Below the pieces are notes generated by a model that worked only from the letters and a program-made list of their open reading frames with translations, did not search any database and was not told the origin of the DNA. The position numbers and the translations under genes are program-made. 64,000 nucleotides of DNA from Alnus glutinosa (Eukaryota; Streptophyta; Magnoliopsida; Fagales; Betulaceae). Positions 1 to 11,078 of this stretch are shown one piece after another. Where the stretch lies: the NCBI RefSeq assembly GCF_958979055.1, contig NC_084888.1, forward strand, positions 34,963,804 to 35,027,803. The letters are read 5' to 3'. Within the stretch, counting starts at the first letter, position 1. Every line of letters starts with the position of its first letter.

Positions 1-400
1 GCATGTTGATGCATTTTTATTCCTCGATCTGTATGAAGCTTCATGAAAGAGGCGCATCGTGCTTGATTGTGAGCGGGACGAATATAAACTTTGGATAACG
101 CTGAGTCGACTGCAGAAGTGAAGTTTTTCTTTTGCATATTGATGAGATGTTGGCAAAGAACTGTATGTGGACGGTGCCCTATGAAGAACTGCTAGACCCG
201 CTGGATTGTGGATGGCCTGCAAAGTCACAAGTGAACTGACTACTTTCCTCATAGAATCACTATTTATGTATTTTTAACCGTTCGGTTGGTTCCTTAATAA
301 GGTGTAACTTGCATTCATAGTTGGCAGTGATGCTCGACTTTATTCCGCACTGGAGGCAGGGCCATATGACATTTCAAAAAGACACTGCAAAACAGGCATT
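1..400 (+). other. Possible 3' end or 3' UTR of an upstream gene
   Basis: The first 120 bases are less A/T-rich than the DNA that follows. One forward frame reads as plausible protein for 24 codons (about 46-117, including IVLDCERDEYKLW) but has a stop just before it. The rest resembles a 3' untranslated tail followed by A/T-rich spacer. I cannot name a gene; this may be the downstream edge of a gene outside the window, or chance. Confidence 0.2.
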
Positions 401-1833
401 TTATTTTATAGGTGCTGGCTTCTTTTCCATTATACAGCATTTTTCTCGGTTCAATGAACTTCCCTTGTGAGCAATGTGAAATTTGTATAACTTGGATGAA
501 AGTGAACCAACCAAACCAAACTCAAACTCCCCGAACCAACCAAACCAAATTCCCATTTTATAGCTCCGTGCTTCACTCTCAAACTCTCCGCTCACAAAAA
601 CAAACTTGGTCTCACATCGACATAAATTAGCTTCAAACGGGTTTGTAGTTAATTCTTACAAACCGATCTAATAAAGTGATATATGTTCTTAAAGCATATG
701 AGAATCACATGTTTTCTTATTAATTCTATTAAAAAAATTCTGTGATAAGCACGTGCTATTAAAAAACATGTGTTTTTCACATTCTAAGGGACACGTTATT
801 TTATTAAATTGGCTTGTAGCTAATTTTTATCTTCAGATCAGAGCTTGTTCCTACACAGTATCAGCCTAAAAGTGAAGAATTCTTTGCAACAACTCTTGCT
901 GCAATGCGTTTTATATAAATACATATAGTTGTAGAAATTTATGTAACGTATCAAAGTAGGAAAAAAGAGTGGAAGCAAAGAGAGAGAAAAGAGACAATAA
1001 ATTTTGGGATGGTTTGGCGTAGACGCCTACGCCCACCACTAGGAAAGGGTTCAAATGGTTATATTATGTTCTTATTCACTTTGTTTATTCGGAGCATTTT
1101 TAATACACGTAATTATCATTTTCCTTTATGAATAGGAATGTGTATTATTGAAAATATAAGAATTTTGAATGGAATGACCATTTCTATTCTTTTGTTTTTG
1201 TTTGGCAACACTATACATGTTCTAACCGTAATTAAACCAAAATTTATAAAATACATTTTTGGTACCAAAAAAAAAAAAATCTGAAAATCCTTTAGGTGGG
1301 GGTTGCCAGCCACCTTAATAGAACATCAGGAGTTGTGCGCCCTTGGGATGGTTAGTAACTCATAGAATATTCAGATTTTTTTTTTTTTTTAAAAAAAAAA
1401 AGTTGGGTTTGAAAAAAAAAAAAATATAATGTGGGTTTTTTGAAAAACACATTTTGATCCTCAAAGAATAGCTATTCAAAGGAATGGTGTGTAACCAAAC
1501 AAATGAATGATTGTGGCAAGTCTATAGGAATAGCCATTCTATTTTATGAATATATACTACATACCAAACGTACCCTCATAATTAAAATAAACCATATTTA
1601 TAGAGGAAATAGCTTAGGTGAAGATAATACAAATAAGGTAGGATTTGATTGCAATCAAATATAAATGGTAAGATTGAGTAAGGAAATTCTATCAACCTAA
1701 TATGGAAAACATTTGTCCAAATTGTCCAAATAAATGTATGATTTTATTCTTATTAATGGTTGAGATTTGGAAACTTGGTGTTCAGCGGAGGAACGGGGCA
1801 TGTCAATCACTTTATTTTGTTTCAAGAGAATAG
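401..1833. other. Intergenic, no gene seen
   Basis: A/T-rich spacer with poly-A/T runs near 1266-1280 and 1379-1425. The segments around 1110-1250 and 1440-1560 contain partly inverted copies of an AATAGG/CCTATT-type sequence, suggesting an old decayed inverted-repeat element. Open frames here are short and show no codon structure. Confidence 0.5.
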
Positions 1834-2149
1834 GGGTCCGTTTGGGTTTGCGATTTTAAAAAGTGCGATTTAAAATAACGATTTTAAAATGTGCGATTTT
1901 GGAAAAAGTGATTTATAAAAACGCAGTTAAGCATTTGGCAAAATCGCAGTTTAGCTTTTAAAATCGCGAATTTACCTTTAAAATTCAGCGTTTTCAAAAA
2001 AGCACAATCTTATCTGCAATTTGAAAAAGCAGATTTTTTGCGTTTTCAAATCGTAATTTTTAAAAACGCAATTCCCAAACGATCTATGTTCTGTGATTTG
2101 GTTTAAACTCGCACTTATTGTCTACGAAATCGCAATCCCAAACGCACCC
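1834..2149. mobile_element. Tourist/PIF-Harbinger-like MITE, copy 1
   Basis: A 316-bp element with terminal inverted repeats starting GGGTCCGTTTGGG and ending CCCAAACGCACCC. It is flanked by the 3-bp direct repeat TAG (1831-1833 and 2150-2152). The interior is built of repeated GCGATTTTAAAA-like pieces and can fold back. No coding capacity, so it is non-autonomous. Related copies lie at 10431-10686, 14663-14741 and 38497-38811. TIR sequence and 3-bp duplication are both typical of Tourist elements mobilised by PIF/Harbinger transposases. Confidence 0.85.
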
Positions 2150-2280
2150 TAGATATTGATACGTTGTTTTCATCTTAATGCATTTTACTATTTTAGTGTT
2201 CAAATCTGACTTGTCTATATGCTATTGGAAGGTTGGAAAAAACTTTCTAAATTTTTATCTCTAAAAATGGTTTTCAAATG

Positions 2281-2470
2281 GAGTAATGATTCACTACCAC
2301 CTAAATATACAATTTTTCACCACTTTGCCTATGTGGCAAGGTGGTCCCCCATTACTTTTTGAGTTTTTTTTTTTATTATTTTTTAAAAATAAATTAAGGT
2401 GAGAGACCACCTTGCCACATAGATAATGTGGTGAAAAGTTGTATATTTAGGTGGTAGTGAATCATTACTC
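2281..2470. mobile_element. Mutator-type MITE with 9-bp target duplication
   Basis: A 190-bp element with near-perfect long terminal inverted repeats (over 30 bp, GAGTAATGATTCACTACC at the left and its complement at the right). It is flanked by a 9-bp direct repeat TTTCAAATG at 2272-2280 and 2471-2479. Long TIRs plus a 9-bp duplication indicate a Mutator-like (MULE) non-autonomous element. The near-identity of arms and duplication suggests a fairly recent insertion. Confidence 0.85.
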
Positions 2471-2851
2471 TTTCAAATGATGTGTCATCATCCCATGAGA
2501 TGATGACACAATTCTCAAAATGATAAATCACATGAGATTGTGACACATCATTGGTGAATCAAATTTTGAAAAAAAAAAAAAATTGGTATGTGTAGCACTT
2601 CTCTGAAAGGTTATGTAAGGTCCTCTCAAGATTGATGTGTCTTTTAAAATTAACATTTAATTTGTAATTGATCACTATTAAATTTTGATCAAATGATAAC
2701 TTTAAAAGTCACATCAACTTTGAGAAGATAAAAGACGATAAAAAAAAGGTCTCTACTCTTTATCATTAGGGCTTGTTTAGGATTGCATTAACAATCTTAA
2801 AAAGTAATTTTAATACATAGAAAGCTGGGCAAAATAAAAAGGAAAATGCTT

Positions 2852-2957
2852 TTTTTTTTTTGACACGTCAACACAAGAGGGGGAGGGGGAATTCGAACTA
2901 GTAACCTTCGCTTTATAAGGAGTGGTCCCCTAACCGATTGAGCTACCTCTTGAGGAT
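2852..2957 (-). mobile_element. tRNA-derived SINE with A-tail and 13-bp target duplication
   Basis: On the minus strand the element begins with a tRNA-like head: a RNA polymerase III A box (TAGCTCAATCGG), an anticodon-loop-like CTTATAA that would read as tRNA-Ile(UAU), and a B box (AGTTCGAATTC). A short body ending TTGACGTGTC follows, then a poly-A tail. The direct repeat AAGGAAAATGCTT occurs on both sides (2839-2851 and 2958-2970), as expected for LINE-mediated retroposition. It is only about 106 bp, shorter than most plant SINEs, so a retroposed tRNA pseudogene is the alternative. Confidence 0.7.
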
Positions 2958-2971
2958 AAGGAAAATGCTTA

Positions 2972-3094
2972 TTGCACAACAACTATGTACAACAATTACA
3001 CAACTCTCTTCATATGTGGTGGGACCTACCACGTGGATCCCACTCCATATGAGTAGAGTTGTGTCATTATTGTGTATGGTTGTTGTGTAAAAAT
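2972..3094. mobile_element. Fold-back (hairpin) MITE
   Basis: Two arms starting TGCACAACAACTATGTACAA and ending in the imperfect complement flank a centre containing TGTGGTGGGACC. It directly abuts the right target duplication of the SINE. The element at 52737-52866 has the same plan (ACAACAACT, TACAACAA, a GTGGGACC centre) and is probably the same family. No clear target duplication was found. Confidence 0.55.
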
Positions 3095-3329
3095 CACATC
3101 TCAAATAAAAATTAGTTGTTTTGTATAAATTTTAAAAAATATTTTTTTGATATTTTTTTTTTCTAAAATAGGTTAAATGCACTTTTAGAAAAAAGTTTAA
3201 AAATTTAAATATTTTTTCAAAAGCTATTTTTTTAACTATAAAAGTTATTATTTCCAAATGCTACCCAAACTGGCCCTTATTATCTGCCTAGGGTTTAAAG
3301 TCTGAAAATATCGTGGAAAATTCCAGAGC

Positions 3330-3332
<3 letters not shown>

Positions 3333-3363
<31 letters not shown>
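3333..3363. repeat. Poly(T) run of 31
   Basis: Uninterrupted T tract just upstream of the presumed start of the SCL30 transcript; probably length-variable between individuals. Confidence 0.9.
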
Positions 3364-3366
<3 letters not shown>

Positions 3367-4091
3367 TCGAAGTGAGGCTTTTTAAAAGCAAAATAGGCGA
3401 CATTGTTCGACACGCATACTTCAGATCTAAGTAAAAGGTTTTGGGTTCTCTCTGTAGTCTGTTCTCCTAAACTCTTGTTGTTACAGGTAAATCTGTCTAC
3501 TTTGTTCGTTACGATTGATCAGGAAAAGAATGAAAAGAGAAACCCTAAGGCTTGGTTTGGTTTCCGAGAAATCTAGGGAATCTTAAGGGTTTCTTCTCGG
3601 TGAAAACTGCTTTAAGATTCCTCTGTGACTCTCTCTCTCTTGTTTGAAACCTTAAGGTTTCGTTTGGGTGGGTAGAAATCGCAGGAAAAGAAAACGAAAG
3701 TTTCGATCTTTAGGTTTTTATTTTCAAAATATGAAAATGTTTTAGTCAAGCTTAGTATAATAGTTTTATCATGCTGGGTTGACTAGAGGTTTTGTTTTCT
3801 TTGCCCCCAAAAAATAATGAAAATTCGAAGAATTGAACTTTTTTCTTAGCAACCAAGCAGGTAATCTAGGTGTCTTTTTTCTTGGCTTGTGATTTGAGAT
3901 CAGGTTCTGCGATTTGAAGAATTCGTATTGACTACTATTACATTATAGCATAAATTTTAATTTTTTCTATTAATTACCTTTTTTTAAGTTACCTTATTCG
4001 TAATGGGTTTAGAAGTTTCATTTAGCAAGTGAAAAATGCGTATTTTATGTATAGTCTCACATGGGTTGTGATTGTGATGTTAGGCAGCATC

Positions 4092-7000
4092 ATGAGGAGG
4101 TATAGTCCACCATACTATAGTCCTCCTAGGAGAGGATATGGCGGTCGAGGGAGAAGCCCTCCTAGAAGGGGATACGGTGGTGGTGGTGGCGGCGGTGGTG
4201 GTGGTGGTGGTGGGGGGTATGGTAGACGCAAGGACCAGAATCACGGAAGCCTTTTGGTTCGGAACATTCCGCTGGATTGCAGGTAGTGTTTTCTTGTACC
4301 ATTGTTGTCAATTGGTTTGTGTTTCAGTGTAGCCATAGGTGGGTTCTTGTTTATCGTTGTTTTGGAGGTAGAAGATCCCCTTTCCTTTGATGTTGTTGAT
4401 TTGTCAAAACAAGTTGGTTATTTAGATCTCTTTGTCTGTTTGCAGACCAGAAGAACTTCGAGTTCCATTCGAGAGATTCGGAGTAGTAAGGGATGTGTAT
4501 ATTCCCAAGGACTATTACACAGGGTGAGTTTTTACCAGTAGAGATTTGCAGATGTATTATGTGTAACATTCCTGCCAACTAGCTTGTTAGATATGACAGA
4601 GATGTAATGGTGGAAGTAAGCTGGGTTCTGCGCACTGCCCACTTGGACTTGTAACAAGCTTTAGCTTCAATAGAGCATAATTAGTGATTTCGAAGCATAG
4701 TTCATCTATATGCAGCCAAGTTTGCTTGCTTGATTGAGCTTGTTGTTTCAAACTAGTGTGATATTAGATTCTGTATGACGATCCAACACCCTAACTTTAC
4801 AATGCAAGTCATTTATAACTATAACATGTTGCTGAAGTTCTTCTTTGCTTTTCCCTACTCCAGCGTTACATCACCGATCAACTTAAAATTTTATAATTCT
4901 AAAGGGGCTATTGAAACTGCAAAACATTAACTGTTGAATTGCCGAATTGAACCAAGCCAAGGCATGTGGCTCAAGGTTGATGTTGTATAATTTGCTTGAA
5001 AAGAAGCATCAATTTGCTGAAGTTGGGTTCTTTTGAGATCGATAGAAATTAGGTGTTTGTATTTTGTGTTGCTAGTCTTTGCAAGCAAAATTCATAGGAT
5101 GGATAAGTATGGATTTGAATTGCTGATTATTTGAGACTCTCCACTTATTTTTTGGCATCTTTAGTTAAGGTATACAAATAGGGGATGCAAAAGTTGTCTA
5201 TTGAGTTGCATTCTAAACTATTTATGAAGGTATTTATTGTTCCTTTTCATAGTGAATTAAAATTTGAACTGGTTTGTCAGGGGGTATGTTGGTTTGAACT
5301 TTGAAGTTAAAACAAGCCCAAGCCCCACTTTTGATGAAGACCTACTGTTTATCATTGCCTAACTTGTTGGTCCCCCAAGAGTGTTAGAGTAATCCTCAAA
5401 TGAAGGATATTCCTTTATGAAGAGAAATTATATAATTACACAATCAATAGAAGTTTGATGAGGAAGAAGATTTATAGTCTTGACCAATTGAAGACTACCT
5501 GAAGGGATTTTTAAGTTTGTGGGAACGTTGATTTCAAGTGCATCGTGTAACTACAAGAATGTGAAGAATTTTCAAGTCACTTGCCTCTTTTGAAGTTGGC
5601 TTTCATGCTTGACTGTAAAGTAAAGGGCAGCCACTAAGCTTGGATTTTATCTGCTTTAAGTAAATTCAGCATGCACTTATCTGGAAGTGCTTCAGAGCTG
5701 ATTTTTAGATGTGTAAAGAAAGGTATACCAAATAACCACATTGTGGTGGTATCTTACGGTGCTATTTTTGTCAAGTCAGTGCCCTCATACACTCTGTGTT
5801 TGCTCAGATTAAATCTTGCATTCAATGAAGCTTTCCCATGTCTTCTTTCTAGGGAACCTCGGGGATTTGCATTTGTGCAGTTTGTGGATGGTTATGATGC
5901 CTCAGAGGCTCAATATCATATGAATGGCCAGATTTTTGCTGGGAGAGAGATATCTGTGGTTCTTGCTGCTGAAACAAGGAAAAGGCCAGAGGAAATGCGT
6001 CAAAGGACTAGGGTGAGGTAAATTCTTCCACTCCCTCCTTCCTCTTGCCACCTACACTAGTTATGTTCCACGCCTTATATGCATGGTGATTCCTGTCGGT
6101 TATTGTACTTATGCAGAGGACCTTCGGGCTCGGGCTATGGGGGACGGCGGTCATCTCATTATGGTATGCTGTTTCTGACAATTTTAGTTCTTACTTCTCA
6201 ATAGTTCTGTAATCCCAATGGTTGCTATTGCTGTATGAGAAATTTCTCAAAATATCATTGGAGGTATTGCCTTACTGATTTTTTGTCCCTTAACCTATTA
6301 TTCTACTGTTGAAAGGCTTTTATGAGATTATTGTTGTTAAGGATAGTGGCATCTATTGCATGTATTTTATTAACATTTGGAAGAACTTGGGTAACTTGGG
6401 TTATTTAGATTGCAAGTTAAGAAGCGTGGTGTGAATCTATTAATTAGTTCTACCTTAAAAAAATAGTGCCTCTCCTATCTTTTTACATGTGAACTACCTG
6501 CTATCAATTGGGAGCTTTTGTCTTTTGATACTAGTCTGACTGTTTGTGGAATCACATTATAGGGCTATTTATCTGTTTGATCAGGTACGAGTGTAATCAT
6601 TCCTGAACTTCAGGAAGATTGATAAATTTAGGTCCTCTCTCAAGTTCAAGCTCATGTTCGAAAGTTTGAGGCTGGGCCCTCAAATCCTGTATCTAAACAG
6701 TTCAGGGAAAGGACTTGATGTATATTGCTCCAACCAAACACCTGTTTGCCTATTACATCTTTGTGGTCTTGAAGTTTGAACGCCCTGTAATGAACTGAAG
6801 CAACATTGACACGATCTCTCTTTAAAACCTTTATGTCATAAGGCTACTTTTTTAAGTCTGATAGCTATCTTTCATTTGTTTTGTATGTTTTGAAGTTAGT
6901 TTTTAACGTAGCAATTGAAATCTTTGACGCTGAGAACCATTTTCTTGTTGATAAGTCAGTCTTTTCAAATGGTTGTTATGATGTGAATCTTTTTGTTGCG

Positions 7001-8357
7001 TTTAGAGAGATGGTAGGGATGTGGGCCTGAAATTGGGGTGTCATTTCTTCAAGATGCCTGCTAGCTCAGCTGCTATAATTTGCTGAGGGTAGCATTTTCA
7101 TAGACCTAAACGCACCTGGTCTGCAAGCCACTTGTACTTCTAACTCAACAGTTACCTTTGGAAAGGATACCAAATGAATTGTTTGGTGGCATTCTAATCA
7201 TTCGATTAGATTGAAGTTTGGAAGCTGAAAGTTATATAATTTAGAGTCCTGTTTTGGTCTCTATAAATTAGCATGGCTTTGCATTCTTTTTTTTCATATC
7301 CATTATGTGACTCCTGTTTAAAATACTCTTTTTTTGAATCTGATATCTCTCAGGACGTTCTCGATCTCGTTCAGTATCTCGTTCACGCTCCCCCCGCTAT
7401 CCTTCAGGTTCTAGGAATCGATACCGCTCAAGGTAAACTTGCAAGTTTACAAACTGCCATAATATCTTTTCTAGTGGTCACTTGGGCAGGTTCAAACGGT
7501 GGTGAATTTTATTTCAACTGTCAGGTCCTCCTCACCTGTGCCAAGACGAAGGGCTGACTATTCTGTTTCCCCGAGTAGAAGGCACGCAGAGCACCCTCGA
7601 TCACCAAGAGGTCCTCGAAGGGAGCGAGATGCTGATAATGGCAAGTCTTATTCTCCAGGTTATGACAATGCTGCTGATCAAAATGAAAATGGCAATGGAT
7701 ATCGCGAGTAAGTTTTTGTAATTTCTAACTAATTGAACTTGTTAGCTATACCATGTTGTACATTACATAGGAGTCTTGTTCCTTGAATTGCTTTGTGATG
7801 ATGACGTGATTGCTTCTTTAGCACAAGCGAAAGACAGAATTCTCAGAATCGATTTCGGGAATTATGATTTTTAGTGACTTGTTAAAAAAACAAAAACTAT
7901 GATTTTTAGTGATTGTTGCCACTCTGTTACGGCCCTTGTCCCTTCCCCCCCCAAACAAAAAAAAGAAAAGGAAAGAAAAAGAAAGAACGGAGAAAAGAAC
8001 AGAGGACATGCAGCATGGAGTACAGGGCACTAGGGCAGGCATCAGTTTGTACCAGTGGCTTTTAGTGCATCCAAGGCATGCATTTTCTGGAGTCCTCTGC
8101 CCAAGAGGAACCATTTGTGCTTAAGAGTATAGAGTTTAAATTTGTTATTATTTAAAATGTGGTTGTTTGCACTCCTTGTTTAATTCTTTTTCTCTGTTGA
8201 TTGCTTGTGCTTATGTCAAACATGTCATTGCAGGAAACCTACATACGAGACTGAGGAAGCGCGTGGTCACTGGAGGTCATCGCCTGGAAGAGTATCAAGA
8301 TCACCCTCTGGATCTAGGTCCAGGTCTGCTGACATGTCACCTAGGCGCAGCAGATGA
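4092..8357 (+). CDS. SCL30: SR splicing factor, SCL30 type (RRM plus RS domain)
   Basis: Plant-specific SC35-like SR protein that binds pre-mRNA and takes part in splice-site choice in nuclear speckles. Coding exons: 4092-4282, 4446-4523, 5853-6017, 6117-6163, 7354-7432, 7525-7707 and 8234-8357, giving 288 residues in frame. The N-terminal extension (MRRYSPPYYSPPRRGYGG, then a run of about 14 Gly at 29-42) is the hallmark of SCL30. One RRM follows, with RNP2 LLVRNI at 54-59 and RNP1 RGFAFVQF at 93-100, then a C-terminal RS domain rich in SR/RS and SPS motifs ending SPRRSR. The start at 4092 is chosen because the protein then begins like the known family; an in-frame ATG at 4029 lies in the leader intron. 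A 5' UTR exon ends near 3486 (ACAG, then GTAAAT) and a leader intron ends near 4083-4087. The intron splitting the RRM (4524-5852, 1.3 kb) is unusually long, as in other plant SCL genes where it is alternatively spliced. Very confident of family, fairly confident of the SCL30 subtype. Confidence 0.93.
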
Positions 8358-8628
8358 GGGAAAGGCAGGATGAGCTTTCTTGTTGTAACATTGGTTCCAG
8401 TGGTATGCATATTGCAAACAGTTGTAGGCTCGTGTGATACCGGAGGAACTAATTTGAAGAATTTGTGTTGCGTGTTAGGATGCATATTACTTTTATGGTT
8501 TGGCTTCATCTATGTTAAACTTCAACTTTAAGAATTCGATATTAGGGATATCGGCTTTCCAAGTTTTTATTCTCATGTAGGGCCTAGGAAATGCCCATTT
8601 CAGCTTTTGCCTTTGTCAGAGTCCGAAC

Positions 8629-8634
8629 AATAAA
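8629..8634 (+). terminator. Candidate poly(A) signal of SCL30
   Basis: AATAAA about 270 bases past the SCL30 stop codon, in T-rich 3' UTR-like sequence. Confidence 0.4.
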
Positions 8635-8937
8635 AAACCTTTTAGGGAGGTGAATTTCAAGCTGCCTTTGCCTCCAAAAAGTCGGAGTTGAAGGCAGTTG
8701 GAATTGTCGGAGTTGGGACGGGGTTGAAGACGATCAGCTTCACTATTAGGTTTCCTTTCGAGGTTCCAAGGAAAGCAATTGTCTTCCAAAATATAGAAGA
8801 GAAAAAAAGAAGAAAAGAAGCTAGAGAAGCTCTCTTGAGCTAGAGAAGCTTGTTTGGTCCCATGTTTGACATTCGGGTAATAAGGTGATGAGAGAGCCCC
8901 TTCTGTTCAGTCAGGCAGAACACATTGGTTTTATGTT

Positions 8938-9425
8938 CACCAATAAGAGATCGACACATCAGTCTATAACAAGAAAAATAATTGTTTGCAAAACACTGAA
9001 TCTATATTTTGTTTCGAACATTTTAAGTATAAAAAAAAAAAAAAAAAAAAAAACTCTCAATCATTAGGCGCTGTTGCCGTCATTGCTCTACGACAGACAC
9101 CGTTGCAAGGCCATTTCTTAGTGGTCAGGGGTGGCCACGCGGCCACCCCAAGGCCTGGGGTGGTCATCGGGCCACCCCTAGATGGATCTTGGGTTGGCCT
9201 GAAGGTCACCCCTAGACCTCAGGGGCGGCTGCGCAGCTCGGTGGCAGTCATTCCCAATTTTGGTGTGGGGCAGTGGCGGCGGTTGGCTGGGATGGTTTTT
9301 TGTTTTGGTTCTTTTTTTTTAAAAAAAAAAACTAAAAAAGTGAAAATGAGTGTTTAGATTTAATTTTTTGTTAATATTTATTTTTGTTGTTTAATGATGA
9401 CATGTCAATCTCTCATTGGAGGGCA
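8938..9425. mobile_element. Possible inverted-repeat element with GC-rich hairpins
   Basis: The left end (8938-8962, CACCAATAAGAGATCGACAC) is matched imperfectly by its complement at the right end (about 9394-9420, ATGTCAATCTCTCATTGG). Between them lie a poly-A tract (9030-9052), a GC-rich block with strong short palindromes such as GGGGTGGCCACGCGGCCACC at about 9126-9180, and a T8/A11 junction. The base composition is quite unlike the flanks. Family unknown; the ends are approximate. Confidence 0.4.
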
Positions 9426-10430
9426 AAAATTAAGAGGTTTTTGCCACTACTTGATTGAAGTTATTCCCCATGGAGATTTAGGATATCGAATGACTATGTT
9501 TAGTGGTGGCAAATTAAAATACGAAAATATTTGTAGGTATTTATAAATGTTTTTACGAAAAGAGTATTGCTTGATTTAATTGTTAAATGGTCAAATCATG
9601 CGTATAATGTGAATTTGTTTATGAATTACATGTCCTGAGCACAAAATATTAGAAAAAGTGTGTAGCATGTGTTACGTTTTACACTTGCTAAAACTAATGT
9701 CAGATTATAATGAAATGGTTTTAAAATGTGTGGTACACCTAATATCACTTAATTGAAAAGGAATAAATTTTTAGTTCAAATTGGATTGAGGAATTTTTTT
9801 TTCCAACTTAATCTATTAAATTGACGTCAAAGAACATGTGATTTTCATATATATATACTTTTAATATGATTGAAAAAGCATGCGAGAATCATTAATGTAT
9901 GTAAAAATCACGTGTTCTAAGAACATAAGTCAATTTAATAAAGTGAGTCAGGAAAATTCTTCCAACCCAATTTAAAAGAAAATGTGAAAAGTGTTATTAT
10001 AATTTCAAAAATGTTATCAGAAGTTTAAATTCAAAAACCATTGTCGTGTGAAGCACGTAGTTGAATAAACATTAACATATGTTAAAACTCAGTCTCATAA
10101 TAACTAATTTGTATTACCAAATTTTAGTGATAAAAGATGTAAGATGAACACATTACTAAATTAGTCCGAGTCACAAATTCAATTAGGTTCAAGATCAGTG
10201 CCATTTGTTAAAAAGCAAAAGAACCTATCAGCTAACAAAGAAGTACCGTTTGGTTAAAAAGACTAAAACTAGAAGTTAATAGGCTATAAAGCCTCAGCCT
10301 TGTTCTTTAGCTTAAAAGTCATACAAGCTATAAATATTAGTAAAAAAGACTAGGTTAGGGTTATTTAAATGGGTTTTCTTTTGTGTGTTTAGCTTTGCAC
10401 TCTTTTATAAATGGGTGCTTGAAATTCTAA
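9426..10430. other. Intergenic, no gene seen
   Basis: A/T-rich spacer between SCL30 and the C2 gene. I see no coding pattern and no clear element boundaries apart from short poly-A/T runs. Confidence 0.5.
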
Positions 10431-10686
10431 GGTCTCGTTTGAGTTTGTAATTTCAAAAAGTGTGATTTAAAAAAGTGATTTTTAAAAACGCAGTTAAGCG
10501 TTTGGAAAAATCGCAGTTTGGCCTTTAGAATCCCAGGTTAGCTTTATAAAATACTGCGTTTTTAAAAAAACACCCAATTGCCTGCGACTTAAATAAGCAC
10601 TTTTCTGCGTTTTCAAATCTCAATTTTTAAAAAACGCAATTTGTAAACGGTTTATTTTCTACGAAATCGCAATCCCAAACGCACTC
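10431..10686. mobile_element. Tourist/PIF-Harbinger-like MITE, copy 2
   Basis: A 256-bp relative of the element at 1834-2149, with the same GCGATTT-rich interior and termini GGTCTCGTTTGAG and CCCAAACGCACTC. It is flanked by the 3-bp direct repeat TAA (10428-10430 and 10687-10689). It has diverged more than the other copies, so it is probably older. It ends about 270 bp upstream of the C2 gene promoter motifs. Confidence 0.75.
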
Positions 10687-10954
10687 TAAACCTTTCGGGC
10701 TCGTAAGAAAGTAGAGCTTACTATCATATTTACGGTTAAAAAAAAAGAAAAGAAAAGTAAATCAAACGTTGCGTCCACGGTCCACAAGTGACATTCACAC
10801 AATGGCTGCGCCCCATTTATCCCAATCAAACGTGCCGGCGACTTGGTATTTCATAGTATTTTAGTCGATCATCAATTGGAGGAAACCCATAAGTCAGCCA
10901 AATCGCCGGTCTTAATTTGTTCATTCTTAGATCTTGACCGCCCGTCACTCAACA

Positions 10955-10978
10955 ACCAATCACAAGTCTTATATATGA
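10955..10978 (+). promoter_or_regulatory. Putative promoter of the C2 gene (CCAAT plus TATA)
   Basis: A CCAAT motif (about 10956-10960) lies just upstream of a TATA-like TTATATATG (10969-10977). Transcription would start near 11000-11010, giving a short 5' UTR that contains the (AG)n tract and ends at the ATG at 11071. Inferred from motif and spacing only. Confidence 0.4.
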
Positions 10979-11031
10979 ACCATGATATACAAATTAAGTC
11001 TTGTCTCTTAGAATCTTGTAAAAACTGAAAT

Positions 11032-11034
<3 letters not shown>

Positions 11035-11070
<36 letters not shown>
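11035..11070 (+). repeat. (AG)18 microsatellite abutting the start codon
   Basis: Eighteen AG units end exactly at the base before the ATG of the C2 gene. As part of the 5' UTR it replaces any normal start-codon context and is expected to vary in length. Confidence 0.9.

Positions 11071-11078
<8 letters not shown>

Noticed and set aside
2797-2982. 61-codon minus-strand frame
   Set aside because: It runs across a tRNA-headed SINE and its tail.
4029-4091. In-frame upstream ATG adding 21 residues to SCL30
   Set aside because: The added residues are hydrophobic and unlike the family, which starts MRRYSPP; the segment lies in a leader intron ending just before 4092.
4138-4332. Val/Gly-rich open frame overlapping SCL30 exon 1
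   Set aside because: Shadow of the GGT-rich polyglycine region in another frame.
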